Part shown: positions 8,623 through 15,078 of the stretch, piece after piece
Position numbering within the stretch: position 1 is the first letter of the stretch
How the letters are laid out: every line of letters begins with the position of its first letter
Virus record (IMG/VR): IMGVR_UViG_3300021964_000359
Coordinates: 1 to 29,055 of that record
DNA length: 29,055 nt
Source: a virus
Strand: one strand, 5' to 3'
Program-made: the position numbers and the translations under genes
Notes under the pieces: generated by a model
Databases searched by the model: none
What the model saw: the letters and a program-made list of their open reading frames with translations, nothing else
Told to the model about the DNA's origin: nothing

Positions 8623-10290
8623 ATGGCTACTCAATTGCAAATGCGGAGAGGGACACAGTCCGAGCACACGTCATTCACGGGTGCCGAAGGGGAAGTGTCT
8701 GTAAACACCACAAACGAGTCTCTACACGTCCACAATGGTTCAGCGGCGGGTGGGTTCGAGCTTGCGCGTGCGGATCTTGATAACGTCTCTGACTCTGACC
8801 TAAACGCTGCGCTCACCGGCAACACGATTGGTTCATTGACCATCACCACTGCTGGCATCACCAATCTATCGTTGGGTGGGGTATCGGTCACATCCACGGC
8901 TGCTGAGTTAAACATTTTGGACGGCGTTACTTCTACTGCTGCTGAGTTAAATATCCTAGATGGTGTCACAAGCACAACAGCAGAGCTAAACATTCTTGAT
9001 GGTGTGACTGCAAGTACAGCAGAACTGAACTTCGTTGATGGTGTGACTTCAGCAATCCAGACACAGATAGACACCAAAGCGCCTCTAGCATCGCCTGCTT
9101 TTACCGGAACAGTGACAGCGGCAGGCAACGTTGGCTTGGGCCTGACGCCTAGTTCTTGGGCTGTTGGCAAAGCGGTTGAACTTGGTTTTGAGGGTAACGC
9201 TGTTTGGGGTAATGCCGCAGATGAAATGATTGTGGTTCAAAACGGTTACTACGACGGCGCGTGGAAGTACGCGACAACCAACCAAGCAACTCATTATTCC
9301 CAATACGATGGCAATCATCGTTGGTTTACTGCTCCTTCTGGAACCGCAGACTCCGCTATTTCGTGGACGCAGGCGATGACGCTTAGTAATTCAGGCTCCG
9401 TGGGCATTGGTACTAGCAGTCCAGACTCTCCTTTAGAGATTGATGGAGGTTCCACAGACAACACCGTTCTTCATCTCACATCAGGAACTGCAAATACATA
9501 CTTAAAATTGTCTGATTCAAACTCCACCAACGGGACATTCATTGGCGCAACCACTAATGATTTGAACTTTTACCCTAACAACTCACTTGCAGTTACTATG
9601 ACAGCATCAGGCTCCGTGGGTATTGGTACTAGTTCAGTTAGTGCGCCTTTGCATCTTAAGTCTAGTACAGCCAACGCAATATCTATACAAGAGAACGGTT
9701 CTGCTACAACTGGTACTGGTCAAGCTAGTAGGTTTATTAGCACTACAAGTAATGTTACTGATGTTATTGATTCTAATGGATATTATAGGATTGGCAGTAG
9801 CACTAATCCTGTAACCGGGGCTGGTTTTGCAGAACGTATGCGCATCCTGTCTACAGGCGGCATCACCTTCAACGGCGATACAGCACAAGCCAATGCGCTG
9901 AATGATTACGAAAGTGGCACTTGGACGCCGACGATATCGGGTTGCACCATAACCGTACAGCGAGCGAATTATGTAAAGATTGGTGGTTTAGTGCATTTAT
10001 CATTCACCATGAATATAAACTCAAGCGACGGTAGCTCTACGCAAATTTCGATTGGCGGTGTGCCTTTTACCGCCTCCGTCGCAAACGTCGAAAGCACGGC
10101 TACGTTTATGGCGGAAAACGTTAATTTCCCTTCCGGCACTATCATGGCGAATCTGTACAAATATAGCCAAGCAGGGATAGTGTCAATTTACGCTACCCTT
10201 CAAAACTCCTCTCTCACTGCTGTTTTGCGCTCCGCACTTAGCAGTTCGTCTACGCTGTGGGGGTCAATTGTTTTTCAGACAGACGATTAA
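8623..10290 (+). CDS. Tail fibre / receptor-binding protein
   Basis: A 555-residue fibre. Residues 1-50 (MATQLQMRRGTQSEHTSF, GAEGEVSVNTT, LHVHNG) match the short trimerising amino-terminal head found in Mtd_N/hyaluronidase-type fibres. Residues 90-141 are four copies of a 13-residue unit with xxxAELNxxDGV. Two copies of SGSVGIGTSSxxxPL at about 257 and 329 are shaft repeats. The carboxy end (YESGTWTPTISG, then a beta-rich domain of about 125 residues) is probably the receptor-binding tip. No S74 self-cleaving chaperone is visible. Part of the DNA (around 9660-9800) is much more AT-rich than the gene's 5' end, hinting at exchange of the tip region. Start is ATG 8623, two bases after the preceding gene's stop. 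Confidence 0.88.
   Translation: MATQLQMRRGTQSEHTSFTGAEGEVSVNTTNESLHVHNGSAAGGFELARADLDNVSDSDLNAALTGNTIGSLTITTAGITNLSLGGVSVTSTAAELNILDGVTSTAAELNILDGVTSTTAELNILDGVTASTAELNFVDGVTSAIQTQIDTKAPLASPAFTGTVTAAGNVGLGLTPSSWAVGKAVELGFEGNAVWGNAADEMIVVQNGYYDGAWKYATTNQATHYSQYDGNHRWFTAPSGTADSAISWTQAMTLSNSGSVGIGTSSPDSPLEIDGGSTDNTVLHLTSGTANTYLKLSDSNSTNGTFIGATTNDLNFYPNNSLAVTMTASGSVGIGTSSVSAPLHLKSSTANAISIQENGSATTGTGQASRFISTTSNVTDVIDSNGYYRIGSSTNPVTGAGFAERMRILSTGGITFNGDTAQANALNDYESGTWTPTISGCTITVQRANYVKIGGLVHLSFTMNINSSDGSSTQISIGGVPFTASVANVESTATFMAENVNFPSGTIMANLYKYSQAGIVSIYATLQNSSLTAVLRSALSSSSTLWGSIVFQTDD
8890..9045 (+). repeat. Four tandem 39-base units encoding 13-residue fibre repeats
   Basis: Units begin at 8890, 8929, 8968 and 9007 and encode TSTAAELNILDGV, TSTAAELNILDGV, TSTTAELNILDGV and TASTAELNFVDGV. 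The protein copies are nearly identical while the codons differ widely, so the repeat is kept by selection on protein rather than by recent duplication. Confidence 0.9.
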
Positions 10291-10343
10291 TTTATAACCT
10301 TGCCGGATAGCAGGGTCGGACAGTCCATACAAGGAGATAAAAT

Positions 10344-10598
10344 ATGGCACTTTCAGAAACATCAGTAGAAGACAAGATTGAAGTAGTAGACTGCGGAGGC
10401 TGGAAAGTCATCCAAGTCCGTACAGCTACTATTATCAGCAGGAACGGTGAGGAGATCAGTAGGTCATTTCATCGTCATGTTGTATCACCAGCAGACGATT
10501 GGTCAGGTGAAAGCACAGAGGTTCAAGCCATGTGCAATACCTTCCACACAGCAGAAGCTATAACGGCCTACAACGCTGCACAGACGGACAGACCGTAA
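10344..10598 (+). CDS. Small conserved marine-phage-type protein after the fibre
   Basis: An 84-residue protein with a strong Shine-Dalgarno (AAGGAGAT at 10331-10338). Sequence highlights are CGGWKVIQVRTATIISRNGEEISRSFHRHVVSPAD and carboxy-terminal TEVQAMCNTFHTAEAITAY. I have seen this pattern next to tail fibre genes of environmental phages, usually unnamed; it is short, beta-rich and soluble, and may be a fibre cofactor or virion decoration. The stop overlaps the next start in TAATG, so both are probably translated as a pair. Function unknown. Confidence 0.75.
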   Translation: MALSETSVEDKIEVVDCGGWKVIQVRTATIISRNGEEISRSFHRHVVSPADDWSGESTEVQAMCNTFHTAEAITAYNAAQTDRP

Positions 10599-10912
10599 TG
10601 GCTACATGGACAATCTCAACACTTGAACGAGACTTACAGGGCGACCTAGCGGGAGGCGTTATCGTAGCCCACTGGCGTGTCACTGAAGAAGAAACTGTGG
10701 GGGAGGAGACATACACTGCTTCGTCCTATGGAACCTGTGGCTTCACCCCAGACCCCTCTGCTGAAGGCTACATCGCCTACGATGACCTGACTGAAGCCGA
10801 TGTCATTGGCTGGGTGCAGGGTGAGCTAGACCAAGACGCTATTGAAGCTGCGCTGACTGCTAACATCAACGAGCAGAAGAATCCTACAACCGCTGATGGC
10901 GTGCCGTGGTGA
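10598..10912 (+). CDS. Small conserved phage protein (DUF7936-like)
   Basis: A 104-residue protein. The start at ATG 10598 overlaps the previous stop (TAATG). It carries MATWTISTLERDL, VIVAHWRVT, YGTCGFTPDPS and ends VPW, with AIEAALTANINEQKNPTTADGVPW at the carboxy end. This is a recurring family in marine phage genomes, placed after the fibre genes; I believe it corresponds to DUF7936, a label given from memory. It is acidic and soluble with no catalytic motif. The neighbours on both sides overlap it by 1-4 bases. Role unknown, perhaps virion-associated. Confidence 0.75.
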   Translation: MATWTISTLERDLQGDLAGGVIVAHWRVTEEETVGEETYTASSYGTCGFTPDPSAEGYIAYDDLTEADVIGWVQGELDQDAIEAALTANINEQKNPTTADGVPW

Positions 10913-11115
10913 GTGATAGAGCGGAACAAGCCCTAGAAAAGATCGCCAAGCACGAGCAAGAATGTGCCCAACGGTGGGGTGAGGCTCTGGTGGAACTGCG
11001 TGAACTGCGCAAGGCTACTGATGCCCACGCTCTCAGGTGGGAGAAGCTGGCGTGGCTTGTTGTTGCATCCGCGGTGACTGGTGTGGTCACTGTCGTGGTT
11101 AGCAATCTCCAGTGA
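10909..11115 (+). CDS. Small membrane protein, hemolysin XhlA-like (candidate holin or accessory lysis protein)
   Basis: A 68-residue protein with a charged coiled-coil amino part (AEQALEKIAKHEQECAQRWGE, then LRELRKAT) and one carboxy-terminal membrane helix (WLVVASAVTGVVTVVVSNL, about 47-66). Coil then single helix is the layout of XhlA-type proteins used in phage lysis. The GTG at 10909 overlapping the previous TGA is chosen as start; a GTG three bases upstream is possible. Because a clear three-helix holin is encoded at 20433, this one may be an accessory lysis or membrane-anchored virion protein instead. Call is by architecture only. Confidence 0.6.
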   Translation: MSDRAEQALEKIAKHEQECAQRWGEALVELRELRKATDAHALRWEKLAWLVVASAVTGVVTVVVSNLQ

Positions 11116-11555
11116 TTATTGAGGCTGTTGCAGCGGTAACGACTGCCTGCAAAGCCTTGGAAATGGCTGCGGGAGCGGCTAACAACATAGAGTCCTTGGG
11201 TGCCTTCATAGGACGCATGGGTGCGGCAGAATTCGACCTCCAGCGAGCCAAGAACCAAACCAGAAGCATGAACGAGGCCGAGGCTGCAAAAGCCGTGATG
11301 GCTGAAGAGATGGTTCGCCAATCTAGAGAAAACATTTACAACGTGTTCCTAGCTACAAATCGGCTGGATTTGTGGAACGACATGCAAAGGAAAATGGCCG
11401 AAGCTAGGAAGGCTCGGCAGGAAGAAATCAAACGCCTAGAAGCGCTGAAGAAGAAGCGGCGCAAGCAGATGATCGAGGTTCTGATTGTGATATCAATCGC
11501 TCTCGGTTTGGTTCCCGTCGCAATCGGATTGGTGATCTGGTGGGCTACATCTTAA
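11112..11555 (+). CDS. Helical protein with carboxy-terminal membrane segment, unknown function
   Basis: A 147-residue protein starting at a GTG that overlaps the previous stop (GTGA). It has an amino part rich in Ala (EAVAAVTTACKALEMAAGAANNIESLGAFIGRMG), a long charged helix (residues 80-120, with runs of Lys and Arg at KKKRRKQ) and a final membrane helix (IEVLIVISIALGLVPVAIGLVIWWA). The positive patch just before the helix predicts the amino part in the cytoplasm. Similar proteins occur in podo- and siphophages of marine bacteria as unnamed ORFs. Adjacent to another membrane protein, it could take part in lysis or in membrane targeting of virion assembly; not established. Confidence 0.7.
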   Translation: MIIEAVAAVTTACKALEMAAGAANNIESLGAFIGRMGAAEFDLQRAKNQTRSMNEAEAAKAVMAEEMVRQSRENIYNVFLATNRLDLWNDMQRKMAEARKARQEEIKRLEALKKKRRKQMIEVLIVISIALGLVPVAIGLVIWWATS

Positions 11556-11605
11556 TCATGGTCGTCGGGATCGTTCTAGCGGTCTGGCTGGCCTATAACA
11601 TCTGA
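11540..11605 (+). CDS. Possible micro-protein with one membrane helix
   Basis: A 21-codon frame from GTG 11540 to TGA 11603-11605, almost entirely hydrophobic (ends VGIVLAVWLAYNI); an internal ATG at 11558 would give 15 residues. It overlaps the previous gene's end and otherwise fills the gap before the next gene. No good Shine-Dalgarno site is visible, so it may be chance. Listed because two membrane proteins stand directly before it. Confidence 0.25.
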   Translation: MGYILIMVVGIVLAVWLAYNI

Positions 11606-11614
11606 GGACAAACC

Positions 11615-12325
11615 ATGTATCAGTATCACCAACAGCGACCCACTCCCCACCTATTGTTTGACGTTGCACAAGGCAAAATGTGGGATCAGCGAGCCGTTAA
11701 CATCTTCGGCTTCAACACCCTAGTAGGAACGTCGTTTGAGACGCTCTGGAACGACGGTGCAGCGTATGTATTCCCATCCTCTGCTGTTGCTATGGATTTG
11801 GTTTCAACCAGCGCCAGCGACACTATGGACGTTCTGGTGAGTGGTCTGGATGCAAGTTACAACGAGATCAGCGAAACAGTGACACTTACTGGGACGGTAG
11901 CAGTTACAACCTCTGCCAGTTTTCTCAGGATCAACTCGGCTATCATCCTTGGCGGACAGAACGCGGGTGACATATCTGTGAGCAATGGTGGCACCACTTA
12001 CGGATTCATCGGCACCAACCTGGGAACCACGCAGGCTTGCATCTACACAGTCCCCGCCGGTCATTCGCTCTATGTCTTCCGCATCGACTTTAACAGTGCG
12101 ACAGCTAACCCAAACAAGTATCTAACGGTCAGAAACAAGCTAGCCAATGACACTGGGAGGGTTCTTCACGTCGCAGAGGCGACATTTGCCACCAGTCAGG
12201 TAAGCTATGACCGTCAGGTGCCGTTCAAAATAGCGGAGAAGACTGACTTTCAATTCCAAGCGAAGTCCAGCAGTGGTGACAATGAAGTTGCTGTCTTCGT
12301 GGAATGCGTGTTAATTAAAAACTAG
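11615..12325 (+). CDS. Virion-type structural protein of marine phages
   Basis: A 236-residue beta-rich protein. The order TSFETLWNDGAAYVFPSSA, MDVLVSGLDASYNEISETVTLTG, ISVSNGGTTYGFI and IYTVPAGHSLYVFRIDF is a pattern I recognise from many marine podo- and siphophages, where the homologue is annotated as a structural or tail-associated protein. Two jelly-roll-like halves are likely. A GAGG Shine-Dalgarno region lies at 11604-11607. It stands near the end of the late block, separated from the main tail genes, which suggests decoration or fibre-base function. Exact location in the particle is unknown. Confidence 0.75.
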   Translation: MYQYHQQRPTPHLLFDVAQGKMWDQRAVNIFGFNTLVGTSFETLWNDGAAYVFPSSAVAMDLVSTSASDTMDVLVSGLDASYNEISETVTLTGTVAVTTSASFLRINSAIILGGQNAGDISVSNGGTTYGFIGTNLGTTQACIYTVPAGHSLYVFRIDFNSATANPNKYLTVRNKLANDTGRVLHVAEATFATSQVSYDRQVPFKIAEKTDFQFQAKSSSGDNEVAVFVECVLIKN

Positions 12326-12334
12326 GAGAATCAA

Positions 12335-12529
12335 ATGATCACAATTGATGGCGTTGAGTACGCAGAAGAAGACCTAAGCGGCGATTCTAAGATCCGGGCA
12401 AACAGGATCATGGAGCTACGAGCGGAGGTTGTCAGGTTGATACTGGCCCAGCAAGAAGCCGAGCAGAACATTCGGTTTCACGCTCAACAGATCAAAGAAG
12501 AAATGGAACCATCCGAGGAAGACGAATAG
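12335..12529 (+). CDS. Small protein, DUF6447-like
   Basis: A 64-residue protein beginning MITIDGVEYAEEDLS with two amino-terminal beta-strands and then one long charged helix (residues 20-60) that may form a coiled coil. The family (DUF6447-like, label from memory) is common at the end of marine phage late operons and has no known function. TAGGAG at 12324-12329 gives a good ribosome site. It is the last gene of the rightward late block, and its stop meets the leftward early block 14 bases away. Confidence 0.7.
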   Translation: MITIDGVEYAEEDLSGDSKIRANRIMELRAEVVRLILAQQEAEQNIRFHAQQIKEEMEPSEEDE

Positions 12530-12542
12530 TTCCACATGGAAC
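12529..12542. terminator. Short hairpin between convergent gene ends
   Basis: GTTCC-ACAT-GGAAC fills the 14 bases between the two converging stop codons. It is the right place for a bidirectional terminator, but the stem has only 5 pairs and there is no T run, so it may only slow RNA polymerase or be chance. Confidence 0.35.
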
Positions 12543-12543
12543 A

Positions 12544-12774
12544 CTAGGCAAGGTTAGAGGGAGAGGGCCAAGAAGTCCGTTTGGTTAGCAGCATCACTTT
12601 GTGTCGTGTGACACCTAGCTTGTCTGCCATCCACCTGGTGGTCATCCCCTCTCTCTGCCATTCGTAAATCTGCCGTTTCGTCTCCTCGCTGAACGGCGCT
12701 ATCACTGAAGCCAGCACCTCAGAGATATACCGCTCCCTCAGTTTCTCTTGGCATACAATAGCTTGATAGAACAT
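12544..12774 (-). CDS. Small HTH protein, last gene of the leftward early block
   Basis: A 76-residue protein when started at ATG 12774, two bases after the upstream gene's stop and downstream of an AAGGAG site (spacing 11). An alternative ATG at 12825 adds 17 residues but overlaps the upstream gene by 49 bases. The carboxy half (YEWQREGMTTRWMADKLGVTRHKVMLLTKR) has a helix-turn-helix pattern with ADKLGVTRHKV as the likely turn and recognition helix. It may regulate late transcription or serve as a DNA-binding cofactor; which one cannot be told from sequence. The downstream end faces the late block. Confidence 0.65.
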   Translation of the reverse strand: MFYQAIVCQEKLRERYISEVLASVIAPFSEETKRQIYEWQREGMTTRWMADKLGVTRHKVMLLTKRTSWPSPSNLA

Positions 12775-12776
12775 AT

Positions 12777-12968
12777 CTACCGGCGCTCCTTGTAGCTCGT
12801 ATGCCTTTGGTGGCACTTCTGGCATCGTCTCGTTATCCCCTTGGTCAGATCCTTTGTCTCGAACAACCCTTTGCAGTTCATGCACACTTGCATGTCGCGT
12901 GGTACGCCAAACGGAATTTGAGTGATCTGGCCCCCTTCTTCAAGAAATTTCTTGACGGCTTCGTTCAT
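12777..12968 (-). CDS. Small zinc-binding protein
   Basis: A 63-residue protein with a four-cysteine zinc knuckle in the second half: MQVCMNCKGLF and RRCQKCHQRH, spaced for one zinc ion. The start at 12968 is chosen because ATG overlaps the stop of the upstream gene (ATGA) and AGGGGG lies five bases upstream. Amino-terminal residues MNEAVKKFLEEGG form a helix. Such small zinc proteins in phage early blocks can be transcription cofactors or host-takeover factors. No named family was recognised. Confidence 0.65.
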   Translation of the reverse strand: MNEAVKKFLEEGGQITQIPFGVPRDMQVCMNCKGLFETKDLTKGITRRCQKCHQRHTSYKERR

Positions 12969-13423
12969 CGTTCCCCCTGCGCTACTGCTAGACCGACCCG
13001 AGCAAGCCTGACATTCATCGGGCAATCATCGGGCAGTTGATTGTTTACGCTCTCGACCAATTCGCTGACCCAGTGTGGGACTCCTTCTGGACGATTAACA
13101 GCTTTGCCTTGGTATTCGATCCCGTGGATGTGCTCCAGCAGCCGAGTAGCCAGGGTTTCGTTGTGTGAGGTTACGTTGGTCTTAACCTCTCCCCCTTCAG
13201 TCTTGCTGCTAGATAGTTGGTTCAGCTTTGCCCTTATCTGTTTGGGTGAGGGGAAGTTGTCTATCTCCTCGGTTAATTGGCCTAGCGCCTCAGTCATCAA
13301 AGCCACGCTCTCCCTGGAGAACGCTTGATAGTGAACCTTTCCCAATTCCACCCAATCCCGTTTCTTAAACGGGTGGAGGGCGAACCACTGGTCATAAAGT
13401 GCTGTGAAGTCGTGCTTATCCAT
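12965..13423 (-). CDS. Unknown early protein, possible helicase-loader-like
   Basis: A 152-residue protein started at ATG 13423, preceded by AGGGGA at good spacing; the frame is open further upstream but without a convincing site. The first 70 residues (DFTALYDQWFALHPFKKRDW, SVALMTEALGQLTEEIDNFPSPKQIRAKL) recall the amino-terminal helical domain of phage helicase loaders of the G39P/DnaT kind, where a conserved F-P-x-P motif ends a helix pair. A Ser/Lys/Glu linker (near 72-90) joins a second helical part. In a genome with no helicase, primase or polymerase gene, a loader that brings in the host DnaB would make sense. That role is inference only. Confidence 0.5.
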   Translation of the reverse strand: MDKHDFTALYDQWFALHPFKKRDWVELGKVHYQAFSRESVALMTEALGQLTEEIDNFPSPKQIRAKLNQLSSSKTEGGEVKTNVTSHNETLATRLLEHIHGIEYQGKAVNRPEGVPHWVSELVESVNNQLPDDCPMNVRLARVGLAVAQGER

Positions 13424-13630
13424 GTTTTCCCCTGATTGGGAGGCCCATACATTGGATCTCCCATTTTGTGAAGGATATTTGGAGCCGTGAAATATCCTAT
13501 TTAAGTGCGGCAGTTGATCGCTTTGGCGGTGAATGTTGCGGGCCGCAAACAAGCGACCTATCTCTCATGCCCCGAGGGGAGGCTGACGCTGCCGCTCGCC
13601 TGCCTGAATCACCCGCTCGGCAATGTTACA
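13424..13630. other. Non-coding gap with an inverted repeat
   Basis: No convincing gene is found here. Tiny frames exist on the minus strand (for example 23 codons starting at an ATG overlapping TGA near 13567) but without ribosome sites. The gap contains a perfect 9-base inverted repeat at 13472-13498 and a GC hairpin CCCC-GA-GGGG near 13569-13578. It is the only gap inside an otherwise overlapping leftward block, which makes it a candidate control or replication site. Confidence 0.5.
13472..13498. repeat. Perfect 9-base inverted repeat
   Basis: AGGATATTT at 13472-13480 and AAATATCCT at 13490-13498 are exact reverse complements around the 9-base spacer GGAGCCGTG. Neither side ends in a T run, so it is not a standard terminator. 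It lies about 50 bases upstream of the gene starting at 13423, a suitable place for an operator, an RNA processing stem or an initiator-binding site. Confidence 0.7.
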
Positions 13631-13894
13631 TCAAAAGGGGATGTCTTCCTTCCAGTCCTCTTGTTGAGGAAGAGCAGCCTTGAACGCTGGCTGGCCACCG
13701 GATTGTGGTCGAGATTGGGGCAGTTGTAGCTTCCCGTTGAGCGTGGGTGCTCTGGGATTGTCGCTGTCGTTCTTCCACAGGGCCACGTCGTATTCGGTGC
13801 CGTTGATGGTCGCTTTGCCTTTCAGGATCGGAGCTTTGGCGTTGGTGCCTTCACTCTTCCACAGGCTTATCTTCAGTTCGTTATCGTAGCTCAT
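13631..13894 (-). CDS. SSB-like small protein with EDIPF tail
   Basis: An 87-residue protein. It is built from two related short segments, ISLWKSEGTNAKAPILKGKA (residues 9-28) and VALWKNDSDNPRAPTLNGKL (37-56), which look like a folded-back beta unit, then a Gln/Pro-rich disordered stretch and the carboxy end DWKEDIPF. An acidic tail ending D-I-P-F is the hallmark of bacterial SSB, used there to recruit replication and repair proteins. The gene lies beside the ERF recombinase. I infer single-stranded DNA binding or mimicry of the SSB tip. Start ATG 13894 overlaps the upstream stop in ATGA. It is half the length of a normal SSB domain. Confidence 0.65.
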   Translation of the reverse strand: MSYDNELKISLWKSEGTNAKAPILKGKATINGTEYDVALWKNDSDNPRAPTLNGKLQLPQSRPQSGGQPAFKAALPQQEDWKEDIPF

Positions 13895-14292
13895 AGGTTT
13901 TCCAAAATGGTGGTGGTTAGCGCTGACGTGATTACAGCAATTACAATGACGATGGCAGAGTCTTTCAGGTTCATGCCAAACAAGCCCTCTGTGGGAGTTA
14001 TTTCGACGCTCTCAGGCGTTTTATCTACGGGAGAGGGTGTTTGTATAGGGTCTGAAAGCTGAAGCTCAAAATCGGGCTGTTTAGTGCGGATCTCGTACCT
14101 GCGGAAATCAGCCTGACTTCGCTGGATGTACTTTCTGCCCATCAGGTTGTTGATGGCCGTTCTGGCTTGCTTCGCCTTCATCTCTGACCCTTTGTCGAGC
14201 AGGTGCCGGCGGATGGTGTGGTAAGCCATCGGGCCATGTTCGTCCAGGATGTCGAATATCTCACGGGCGTTGCCCTTTCTTGGTCTTCTCAT
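13891..14292 (-). CDS. Winged-helix protein with carboxy-terminal membrane anchor
   Basis: A 133-residue protein. Residues 5-70 (AREIFDILDEHGPMAYHTIRRHLLDKG, ARTAINNLMGRKYIQRSQADFRRYEI) have the helix-helix-helix-wing order of a winged helix-turn-helix DNA-binding domain. A Pro/Thr/Glu-rich linker (75-107) follows, then NLKDSAIVIVIAVITSALTTTILENL, one hydrophobic helix at the very end. A DNA-binding head on a membrane tail is unusual and would bring phage DNA or transcripts to the inner membrane. Starts and ends both overlap neighbours in ATGA, between the ERF and SSB-like genes. Domain assignment is by pattern, not search. Confidence 0.65.
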   Translation of the reverse strand: MRRPRKGNAREIFDILDEHGPMAYHTIRRHLLDKGSEMKAKQARTAINNLMGRKYIQRSQADFRRYEIRTKQPDFELQLSDPIQTPSPVDKTPESVEITPTEGLFGMNLKDSAIVIVIAVITSALTTTILENL

Positions 14293-14918
14293 TTGGGATT
14301 CTCCACTTTTCTGATTGCTGATCGGATGTTGCTAGGAAGCTCTGCCCACACCGCCAGCTTCATATCACTGTCTTGGCGTAATTCGTCGAGCAGTTCTTTC
14401 ATGCCTGCGTGATCTTCGGCTGAAGTGGCTTCGGTTAGAAGGGAAATGTAACTGGTTCGTTTTCCCTCATCGACCTTGATGCCTTCTTCTTGGATGACAG
14501 TCTTGGTGACTGACTGAGGCTTTCGGCCAGTAGTGTTCTTTGCTGCCGCGTTGCCATCATCGTCCTCATCTGCTGCTACACCGCAAGCCATCGCCAGAGA
14601 GTAGCGCTTGGCATAGGTTAGGGCCGAGCCAAAGCCTTGGGCGTTCTCACGATCTATAGGGACGGGAACTGGCCCAGTGGATAACTCCTCACCGTGACCG
14701 TAAAAGACGGTTTCTACAGCGATGCCATGATCCATTGGAACTGACTTTTGGATGTACGCTATTCCGTTCGCGTTGAGCGCGGGTTTAACCGCGTCGATCA
14801 CACTCTTGAGCGAGGCAAACTTGCTCTTGAAGTGTGGGTTGGTTTGGTCAAATGCCGCATGGGACATTTGTGACTGCGCCTTCACAAGTGCGCTAATCAA
14901 GGTTAGTTTTGATTCCAT
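14289..14918 (-). CDS. erf: ERF family single-strand annealing recombinase
   Basis: A 209-residue protein with the ERF signature: NPHFKSKFASLKSVIDAVKPALNANGIAYIQ (residues 27-57) and NAQGFGSALTYAKRYSLAMACGVAADEDDDGNAA (92-125). ERF proteins anneal complementary single strands and promote phage genome circularisation and recombination, as P22 Erf does. The conserved core occupies residues 1-125; the remainder is a variable carboxy tail with a helical end. An AAGGAG site seven bases before ATG 14918 supports this start, which overlaps the upstream gene by 26 bases. It belongs to the leftward early block next to the SSB-like protein, a common pairing. Confidence 0.92.
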   Translation of the reverse strand: MESKLTLISALVKAQSQMSHAAFDQTNPHFKSKFASLKSVIDAVKPALNANGIAYIQKSVPMDHGIAVETVFYGHGEELSTGPVPVPIDRENAQGFGSALTYAKRYSLAMACGVAADEDDDGNAAAKNTTGRKPQSVTKTVIQEEGIKVDEGKRTSYISLLTEATSAEDHAGMKELLDELRQDSDMKLAVWAELPSNIRSAIRKVENPK

Positions 14919-15078
14919 CCATCAACTCCTTCATTTGGGTTCTTAGGTACTCGTGACGCTCTACCGAGTTTCTTGGTAAATCACAGTTGCGGATGTTGTC
15001 CACAACCTGCGAAATGGGGGTGGGTACCAGTTCATCATCTGGCCCATCGGTCATTAGTTCAGACTTAACGCGACCCAT
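14893..15078 (-). CDS. Small unknown early protein
   Basis: A 61-residue protein upstream of the ERF gene, overlapping it by 26 bases. The start at 15078 has GGAGG six bases before it and overlaps the end of the upstream gene. The sequence has a charged, flexible amino half and a helical carboxy half (VERHEYLRTQMKELMDGIK). I recognise no family. The overlap suggests translational coupling with ERF, so a role in recombination or in recruiting it is possible but unproven. Confidence 0.65.
   Translation of the reverse strand: MGRVKSELMTDGPDDELVPTPISQVVDNIRNCDLPRNSVERHEYLRTQMKELMDGIKTNLD

Noticed and set aside
8890-9045. CRISPR array or DNA tandem repeat
   Set aside because: Units are in-frame coding repeats with no spacers and divergent codons.
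8623-10290. Diversity-generating retroelement, suggested by the Mtd_N-like fibre head
   Set aside because: No reverse transcriptase gene and no template/variable repeat pair were found; only the trimerising head is shared.
10532-10597. Longer amino end for the protein at 10598
   Set aside because: The extension overlaps the previous gene and lacks a ribosome site, whereas ATG 10598 overlaps the stop as TAATG and begins the conserved MATWTIS sequence.
13298-13464. Minus-strand 55-residue frame with a P-loop-like GPPNQGKT near its start
   Set aside because: It lies in another frame over the 152-residue gene, lacks any ATPase core and has no ribosome site; the motif is chance.
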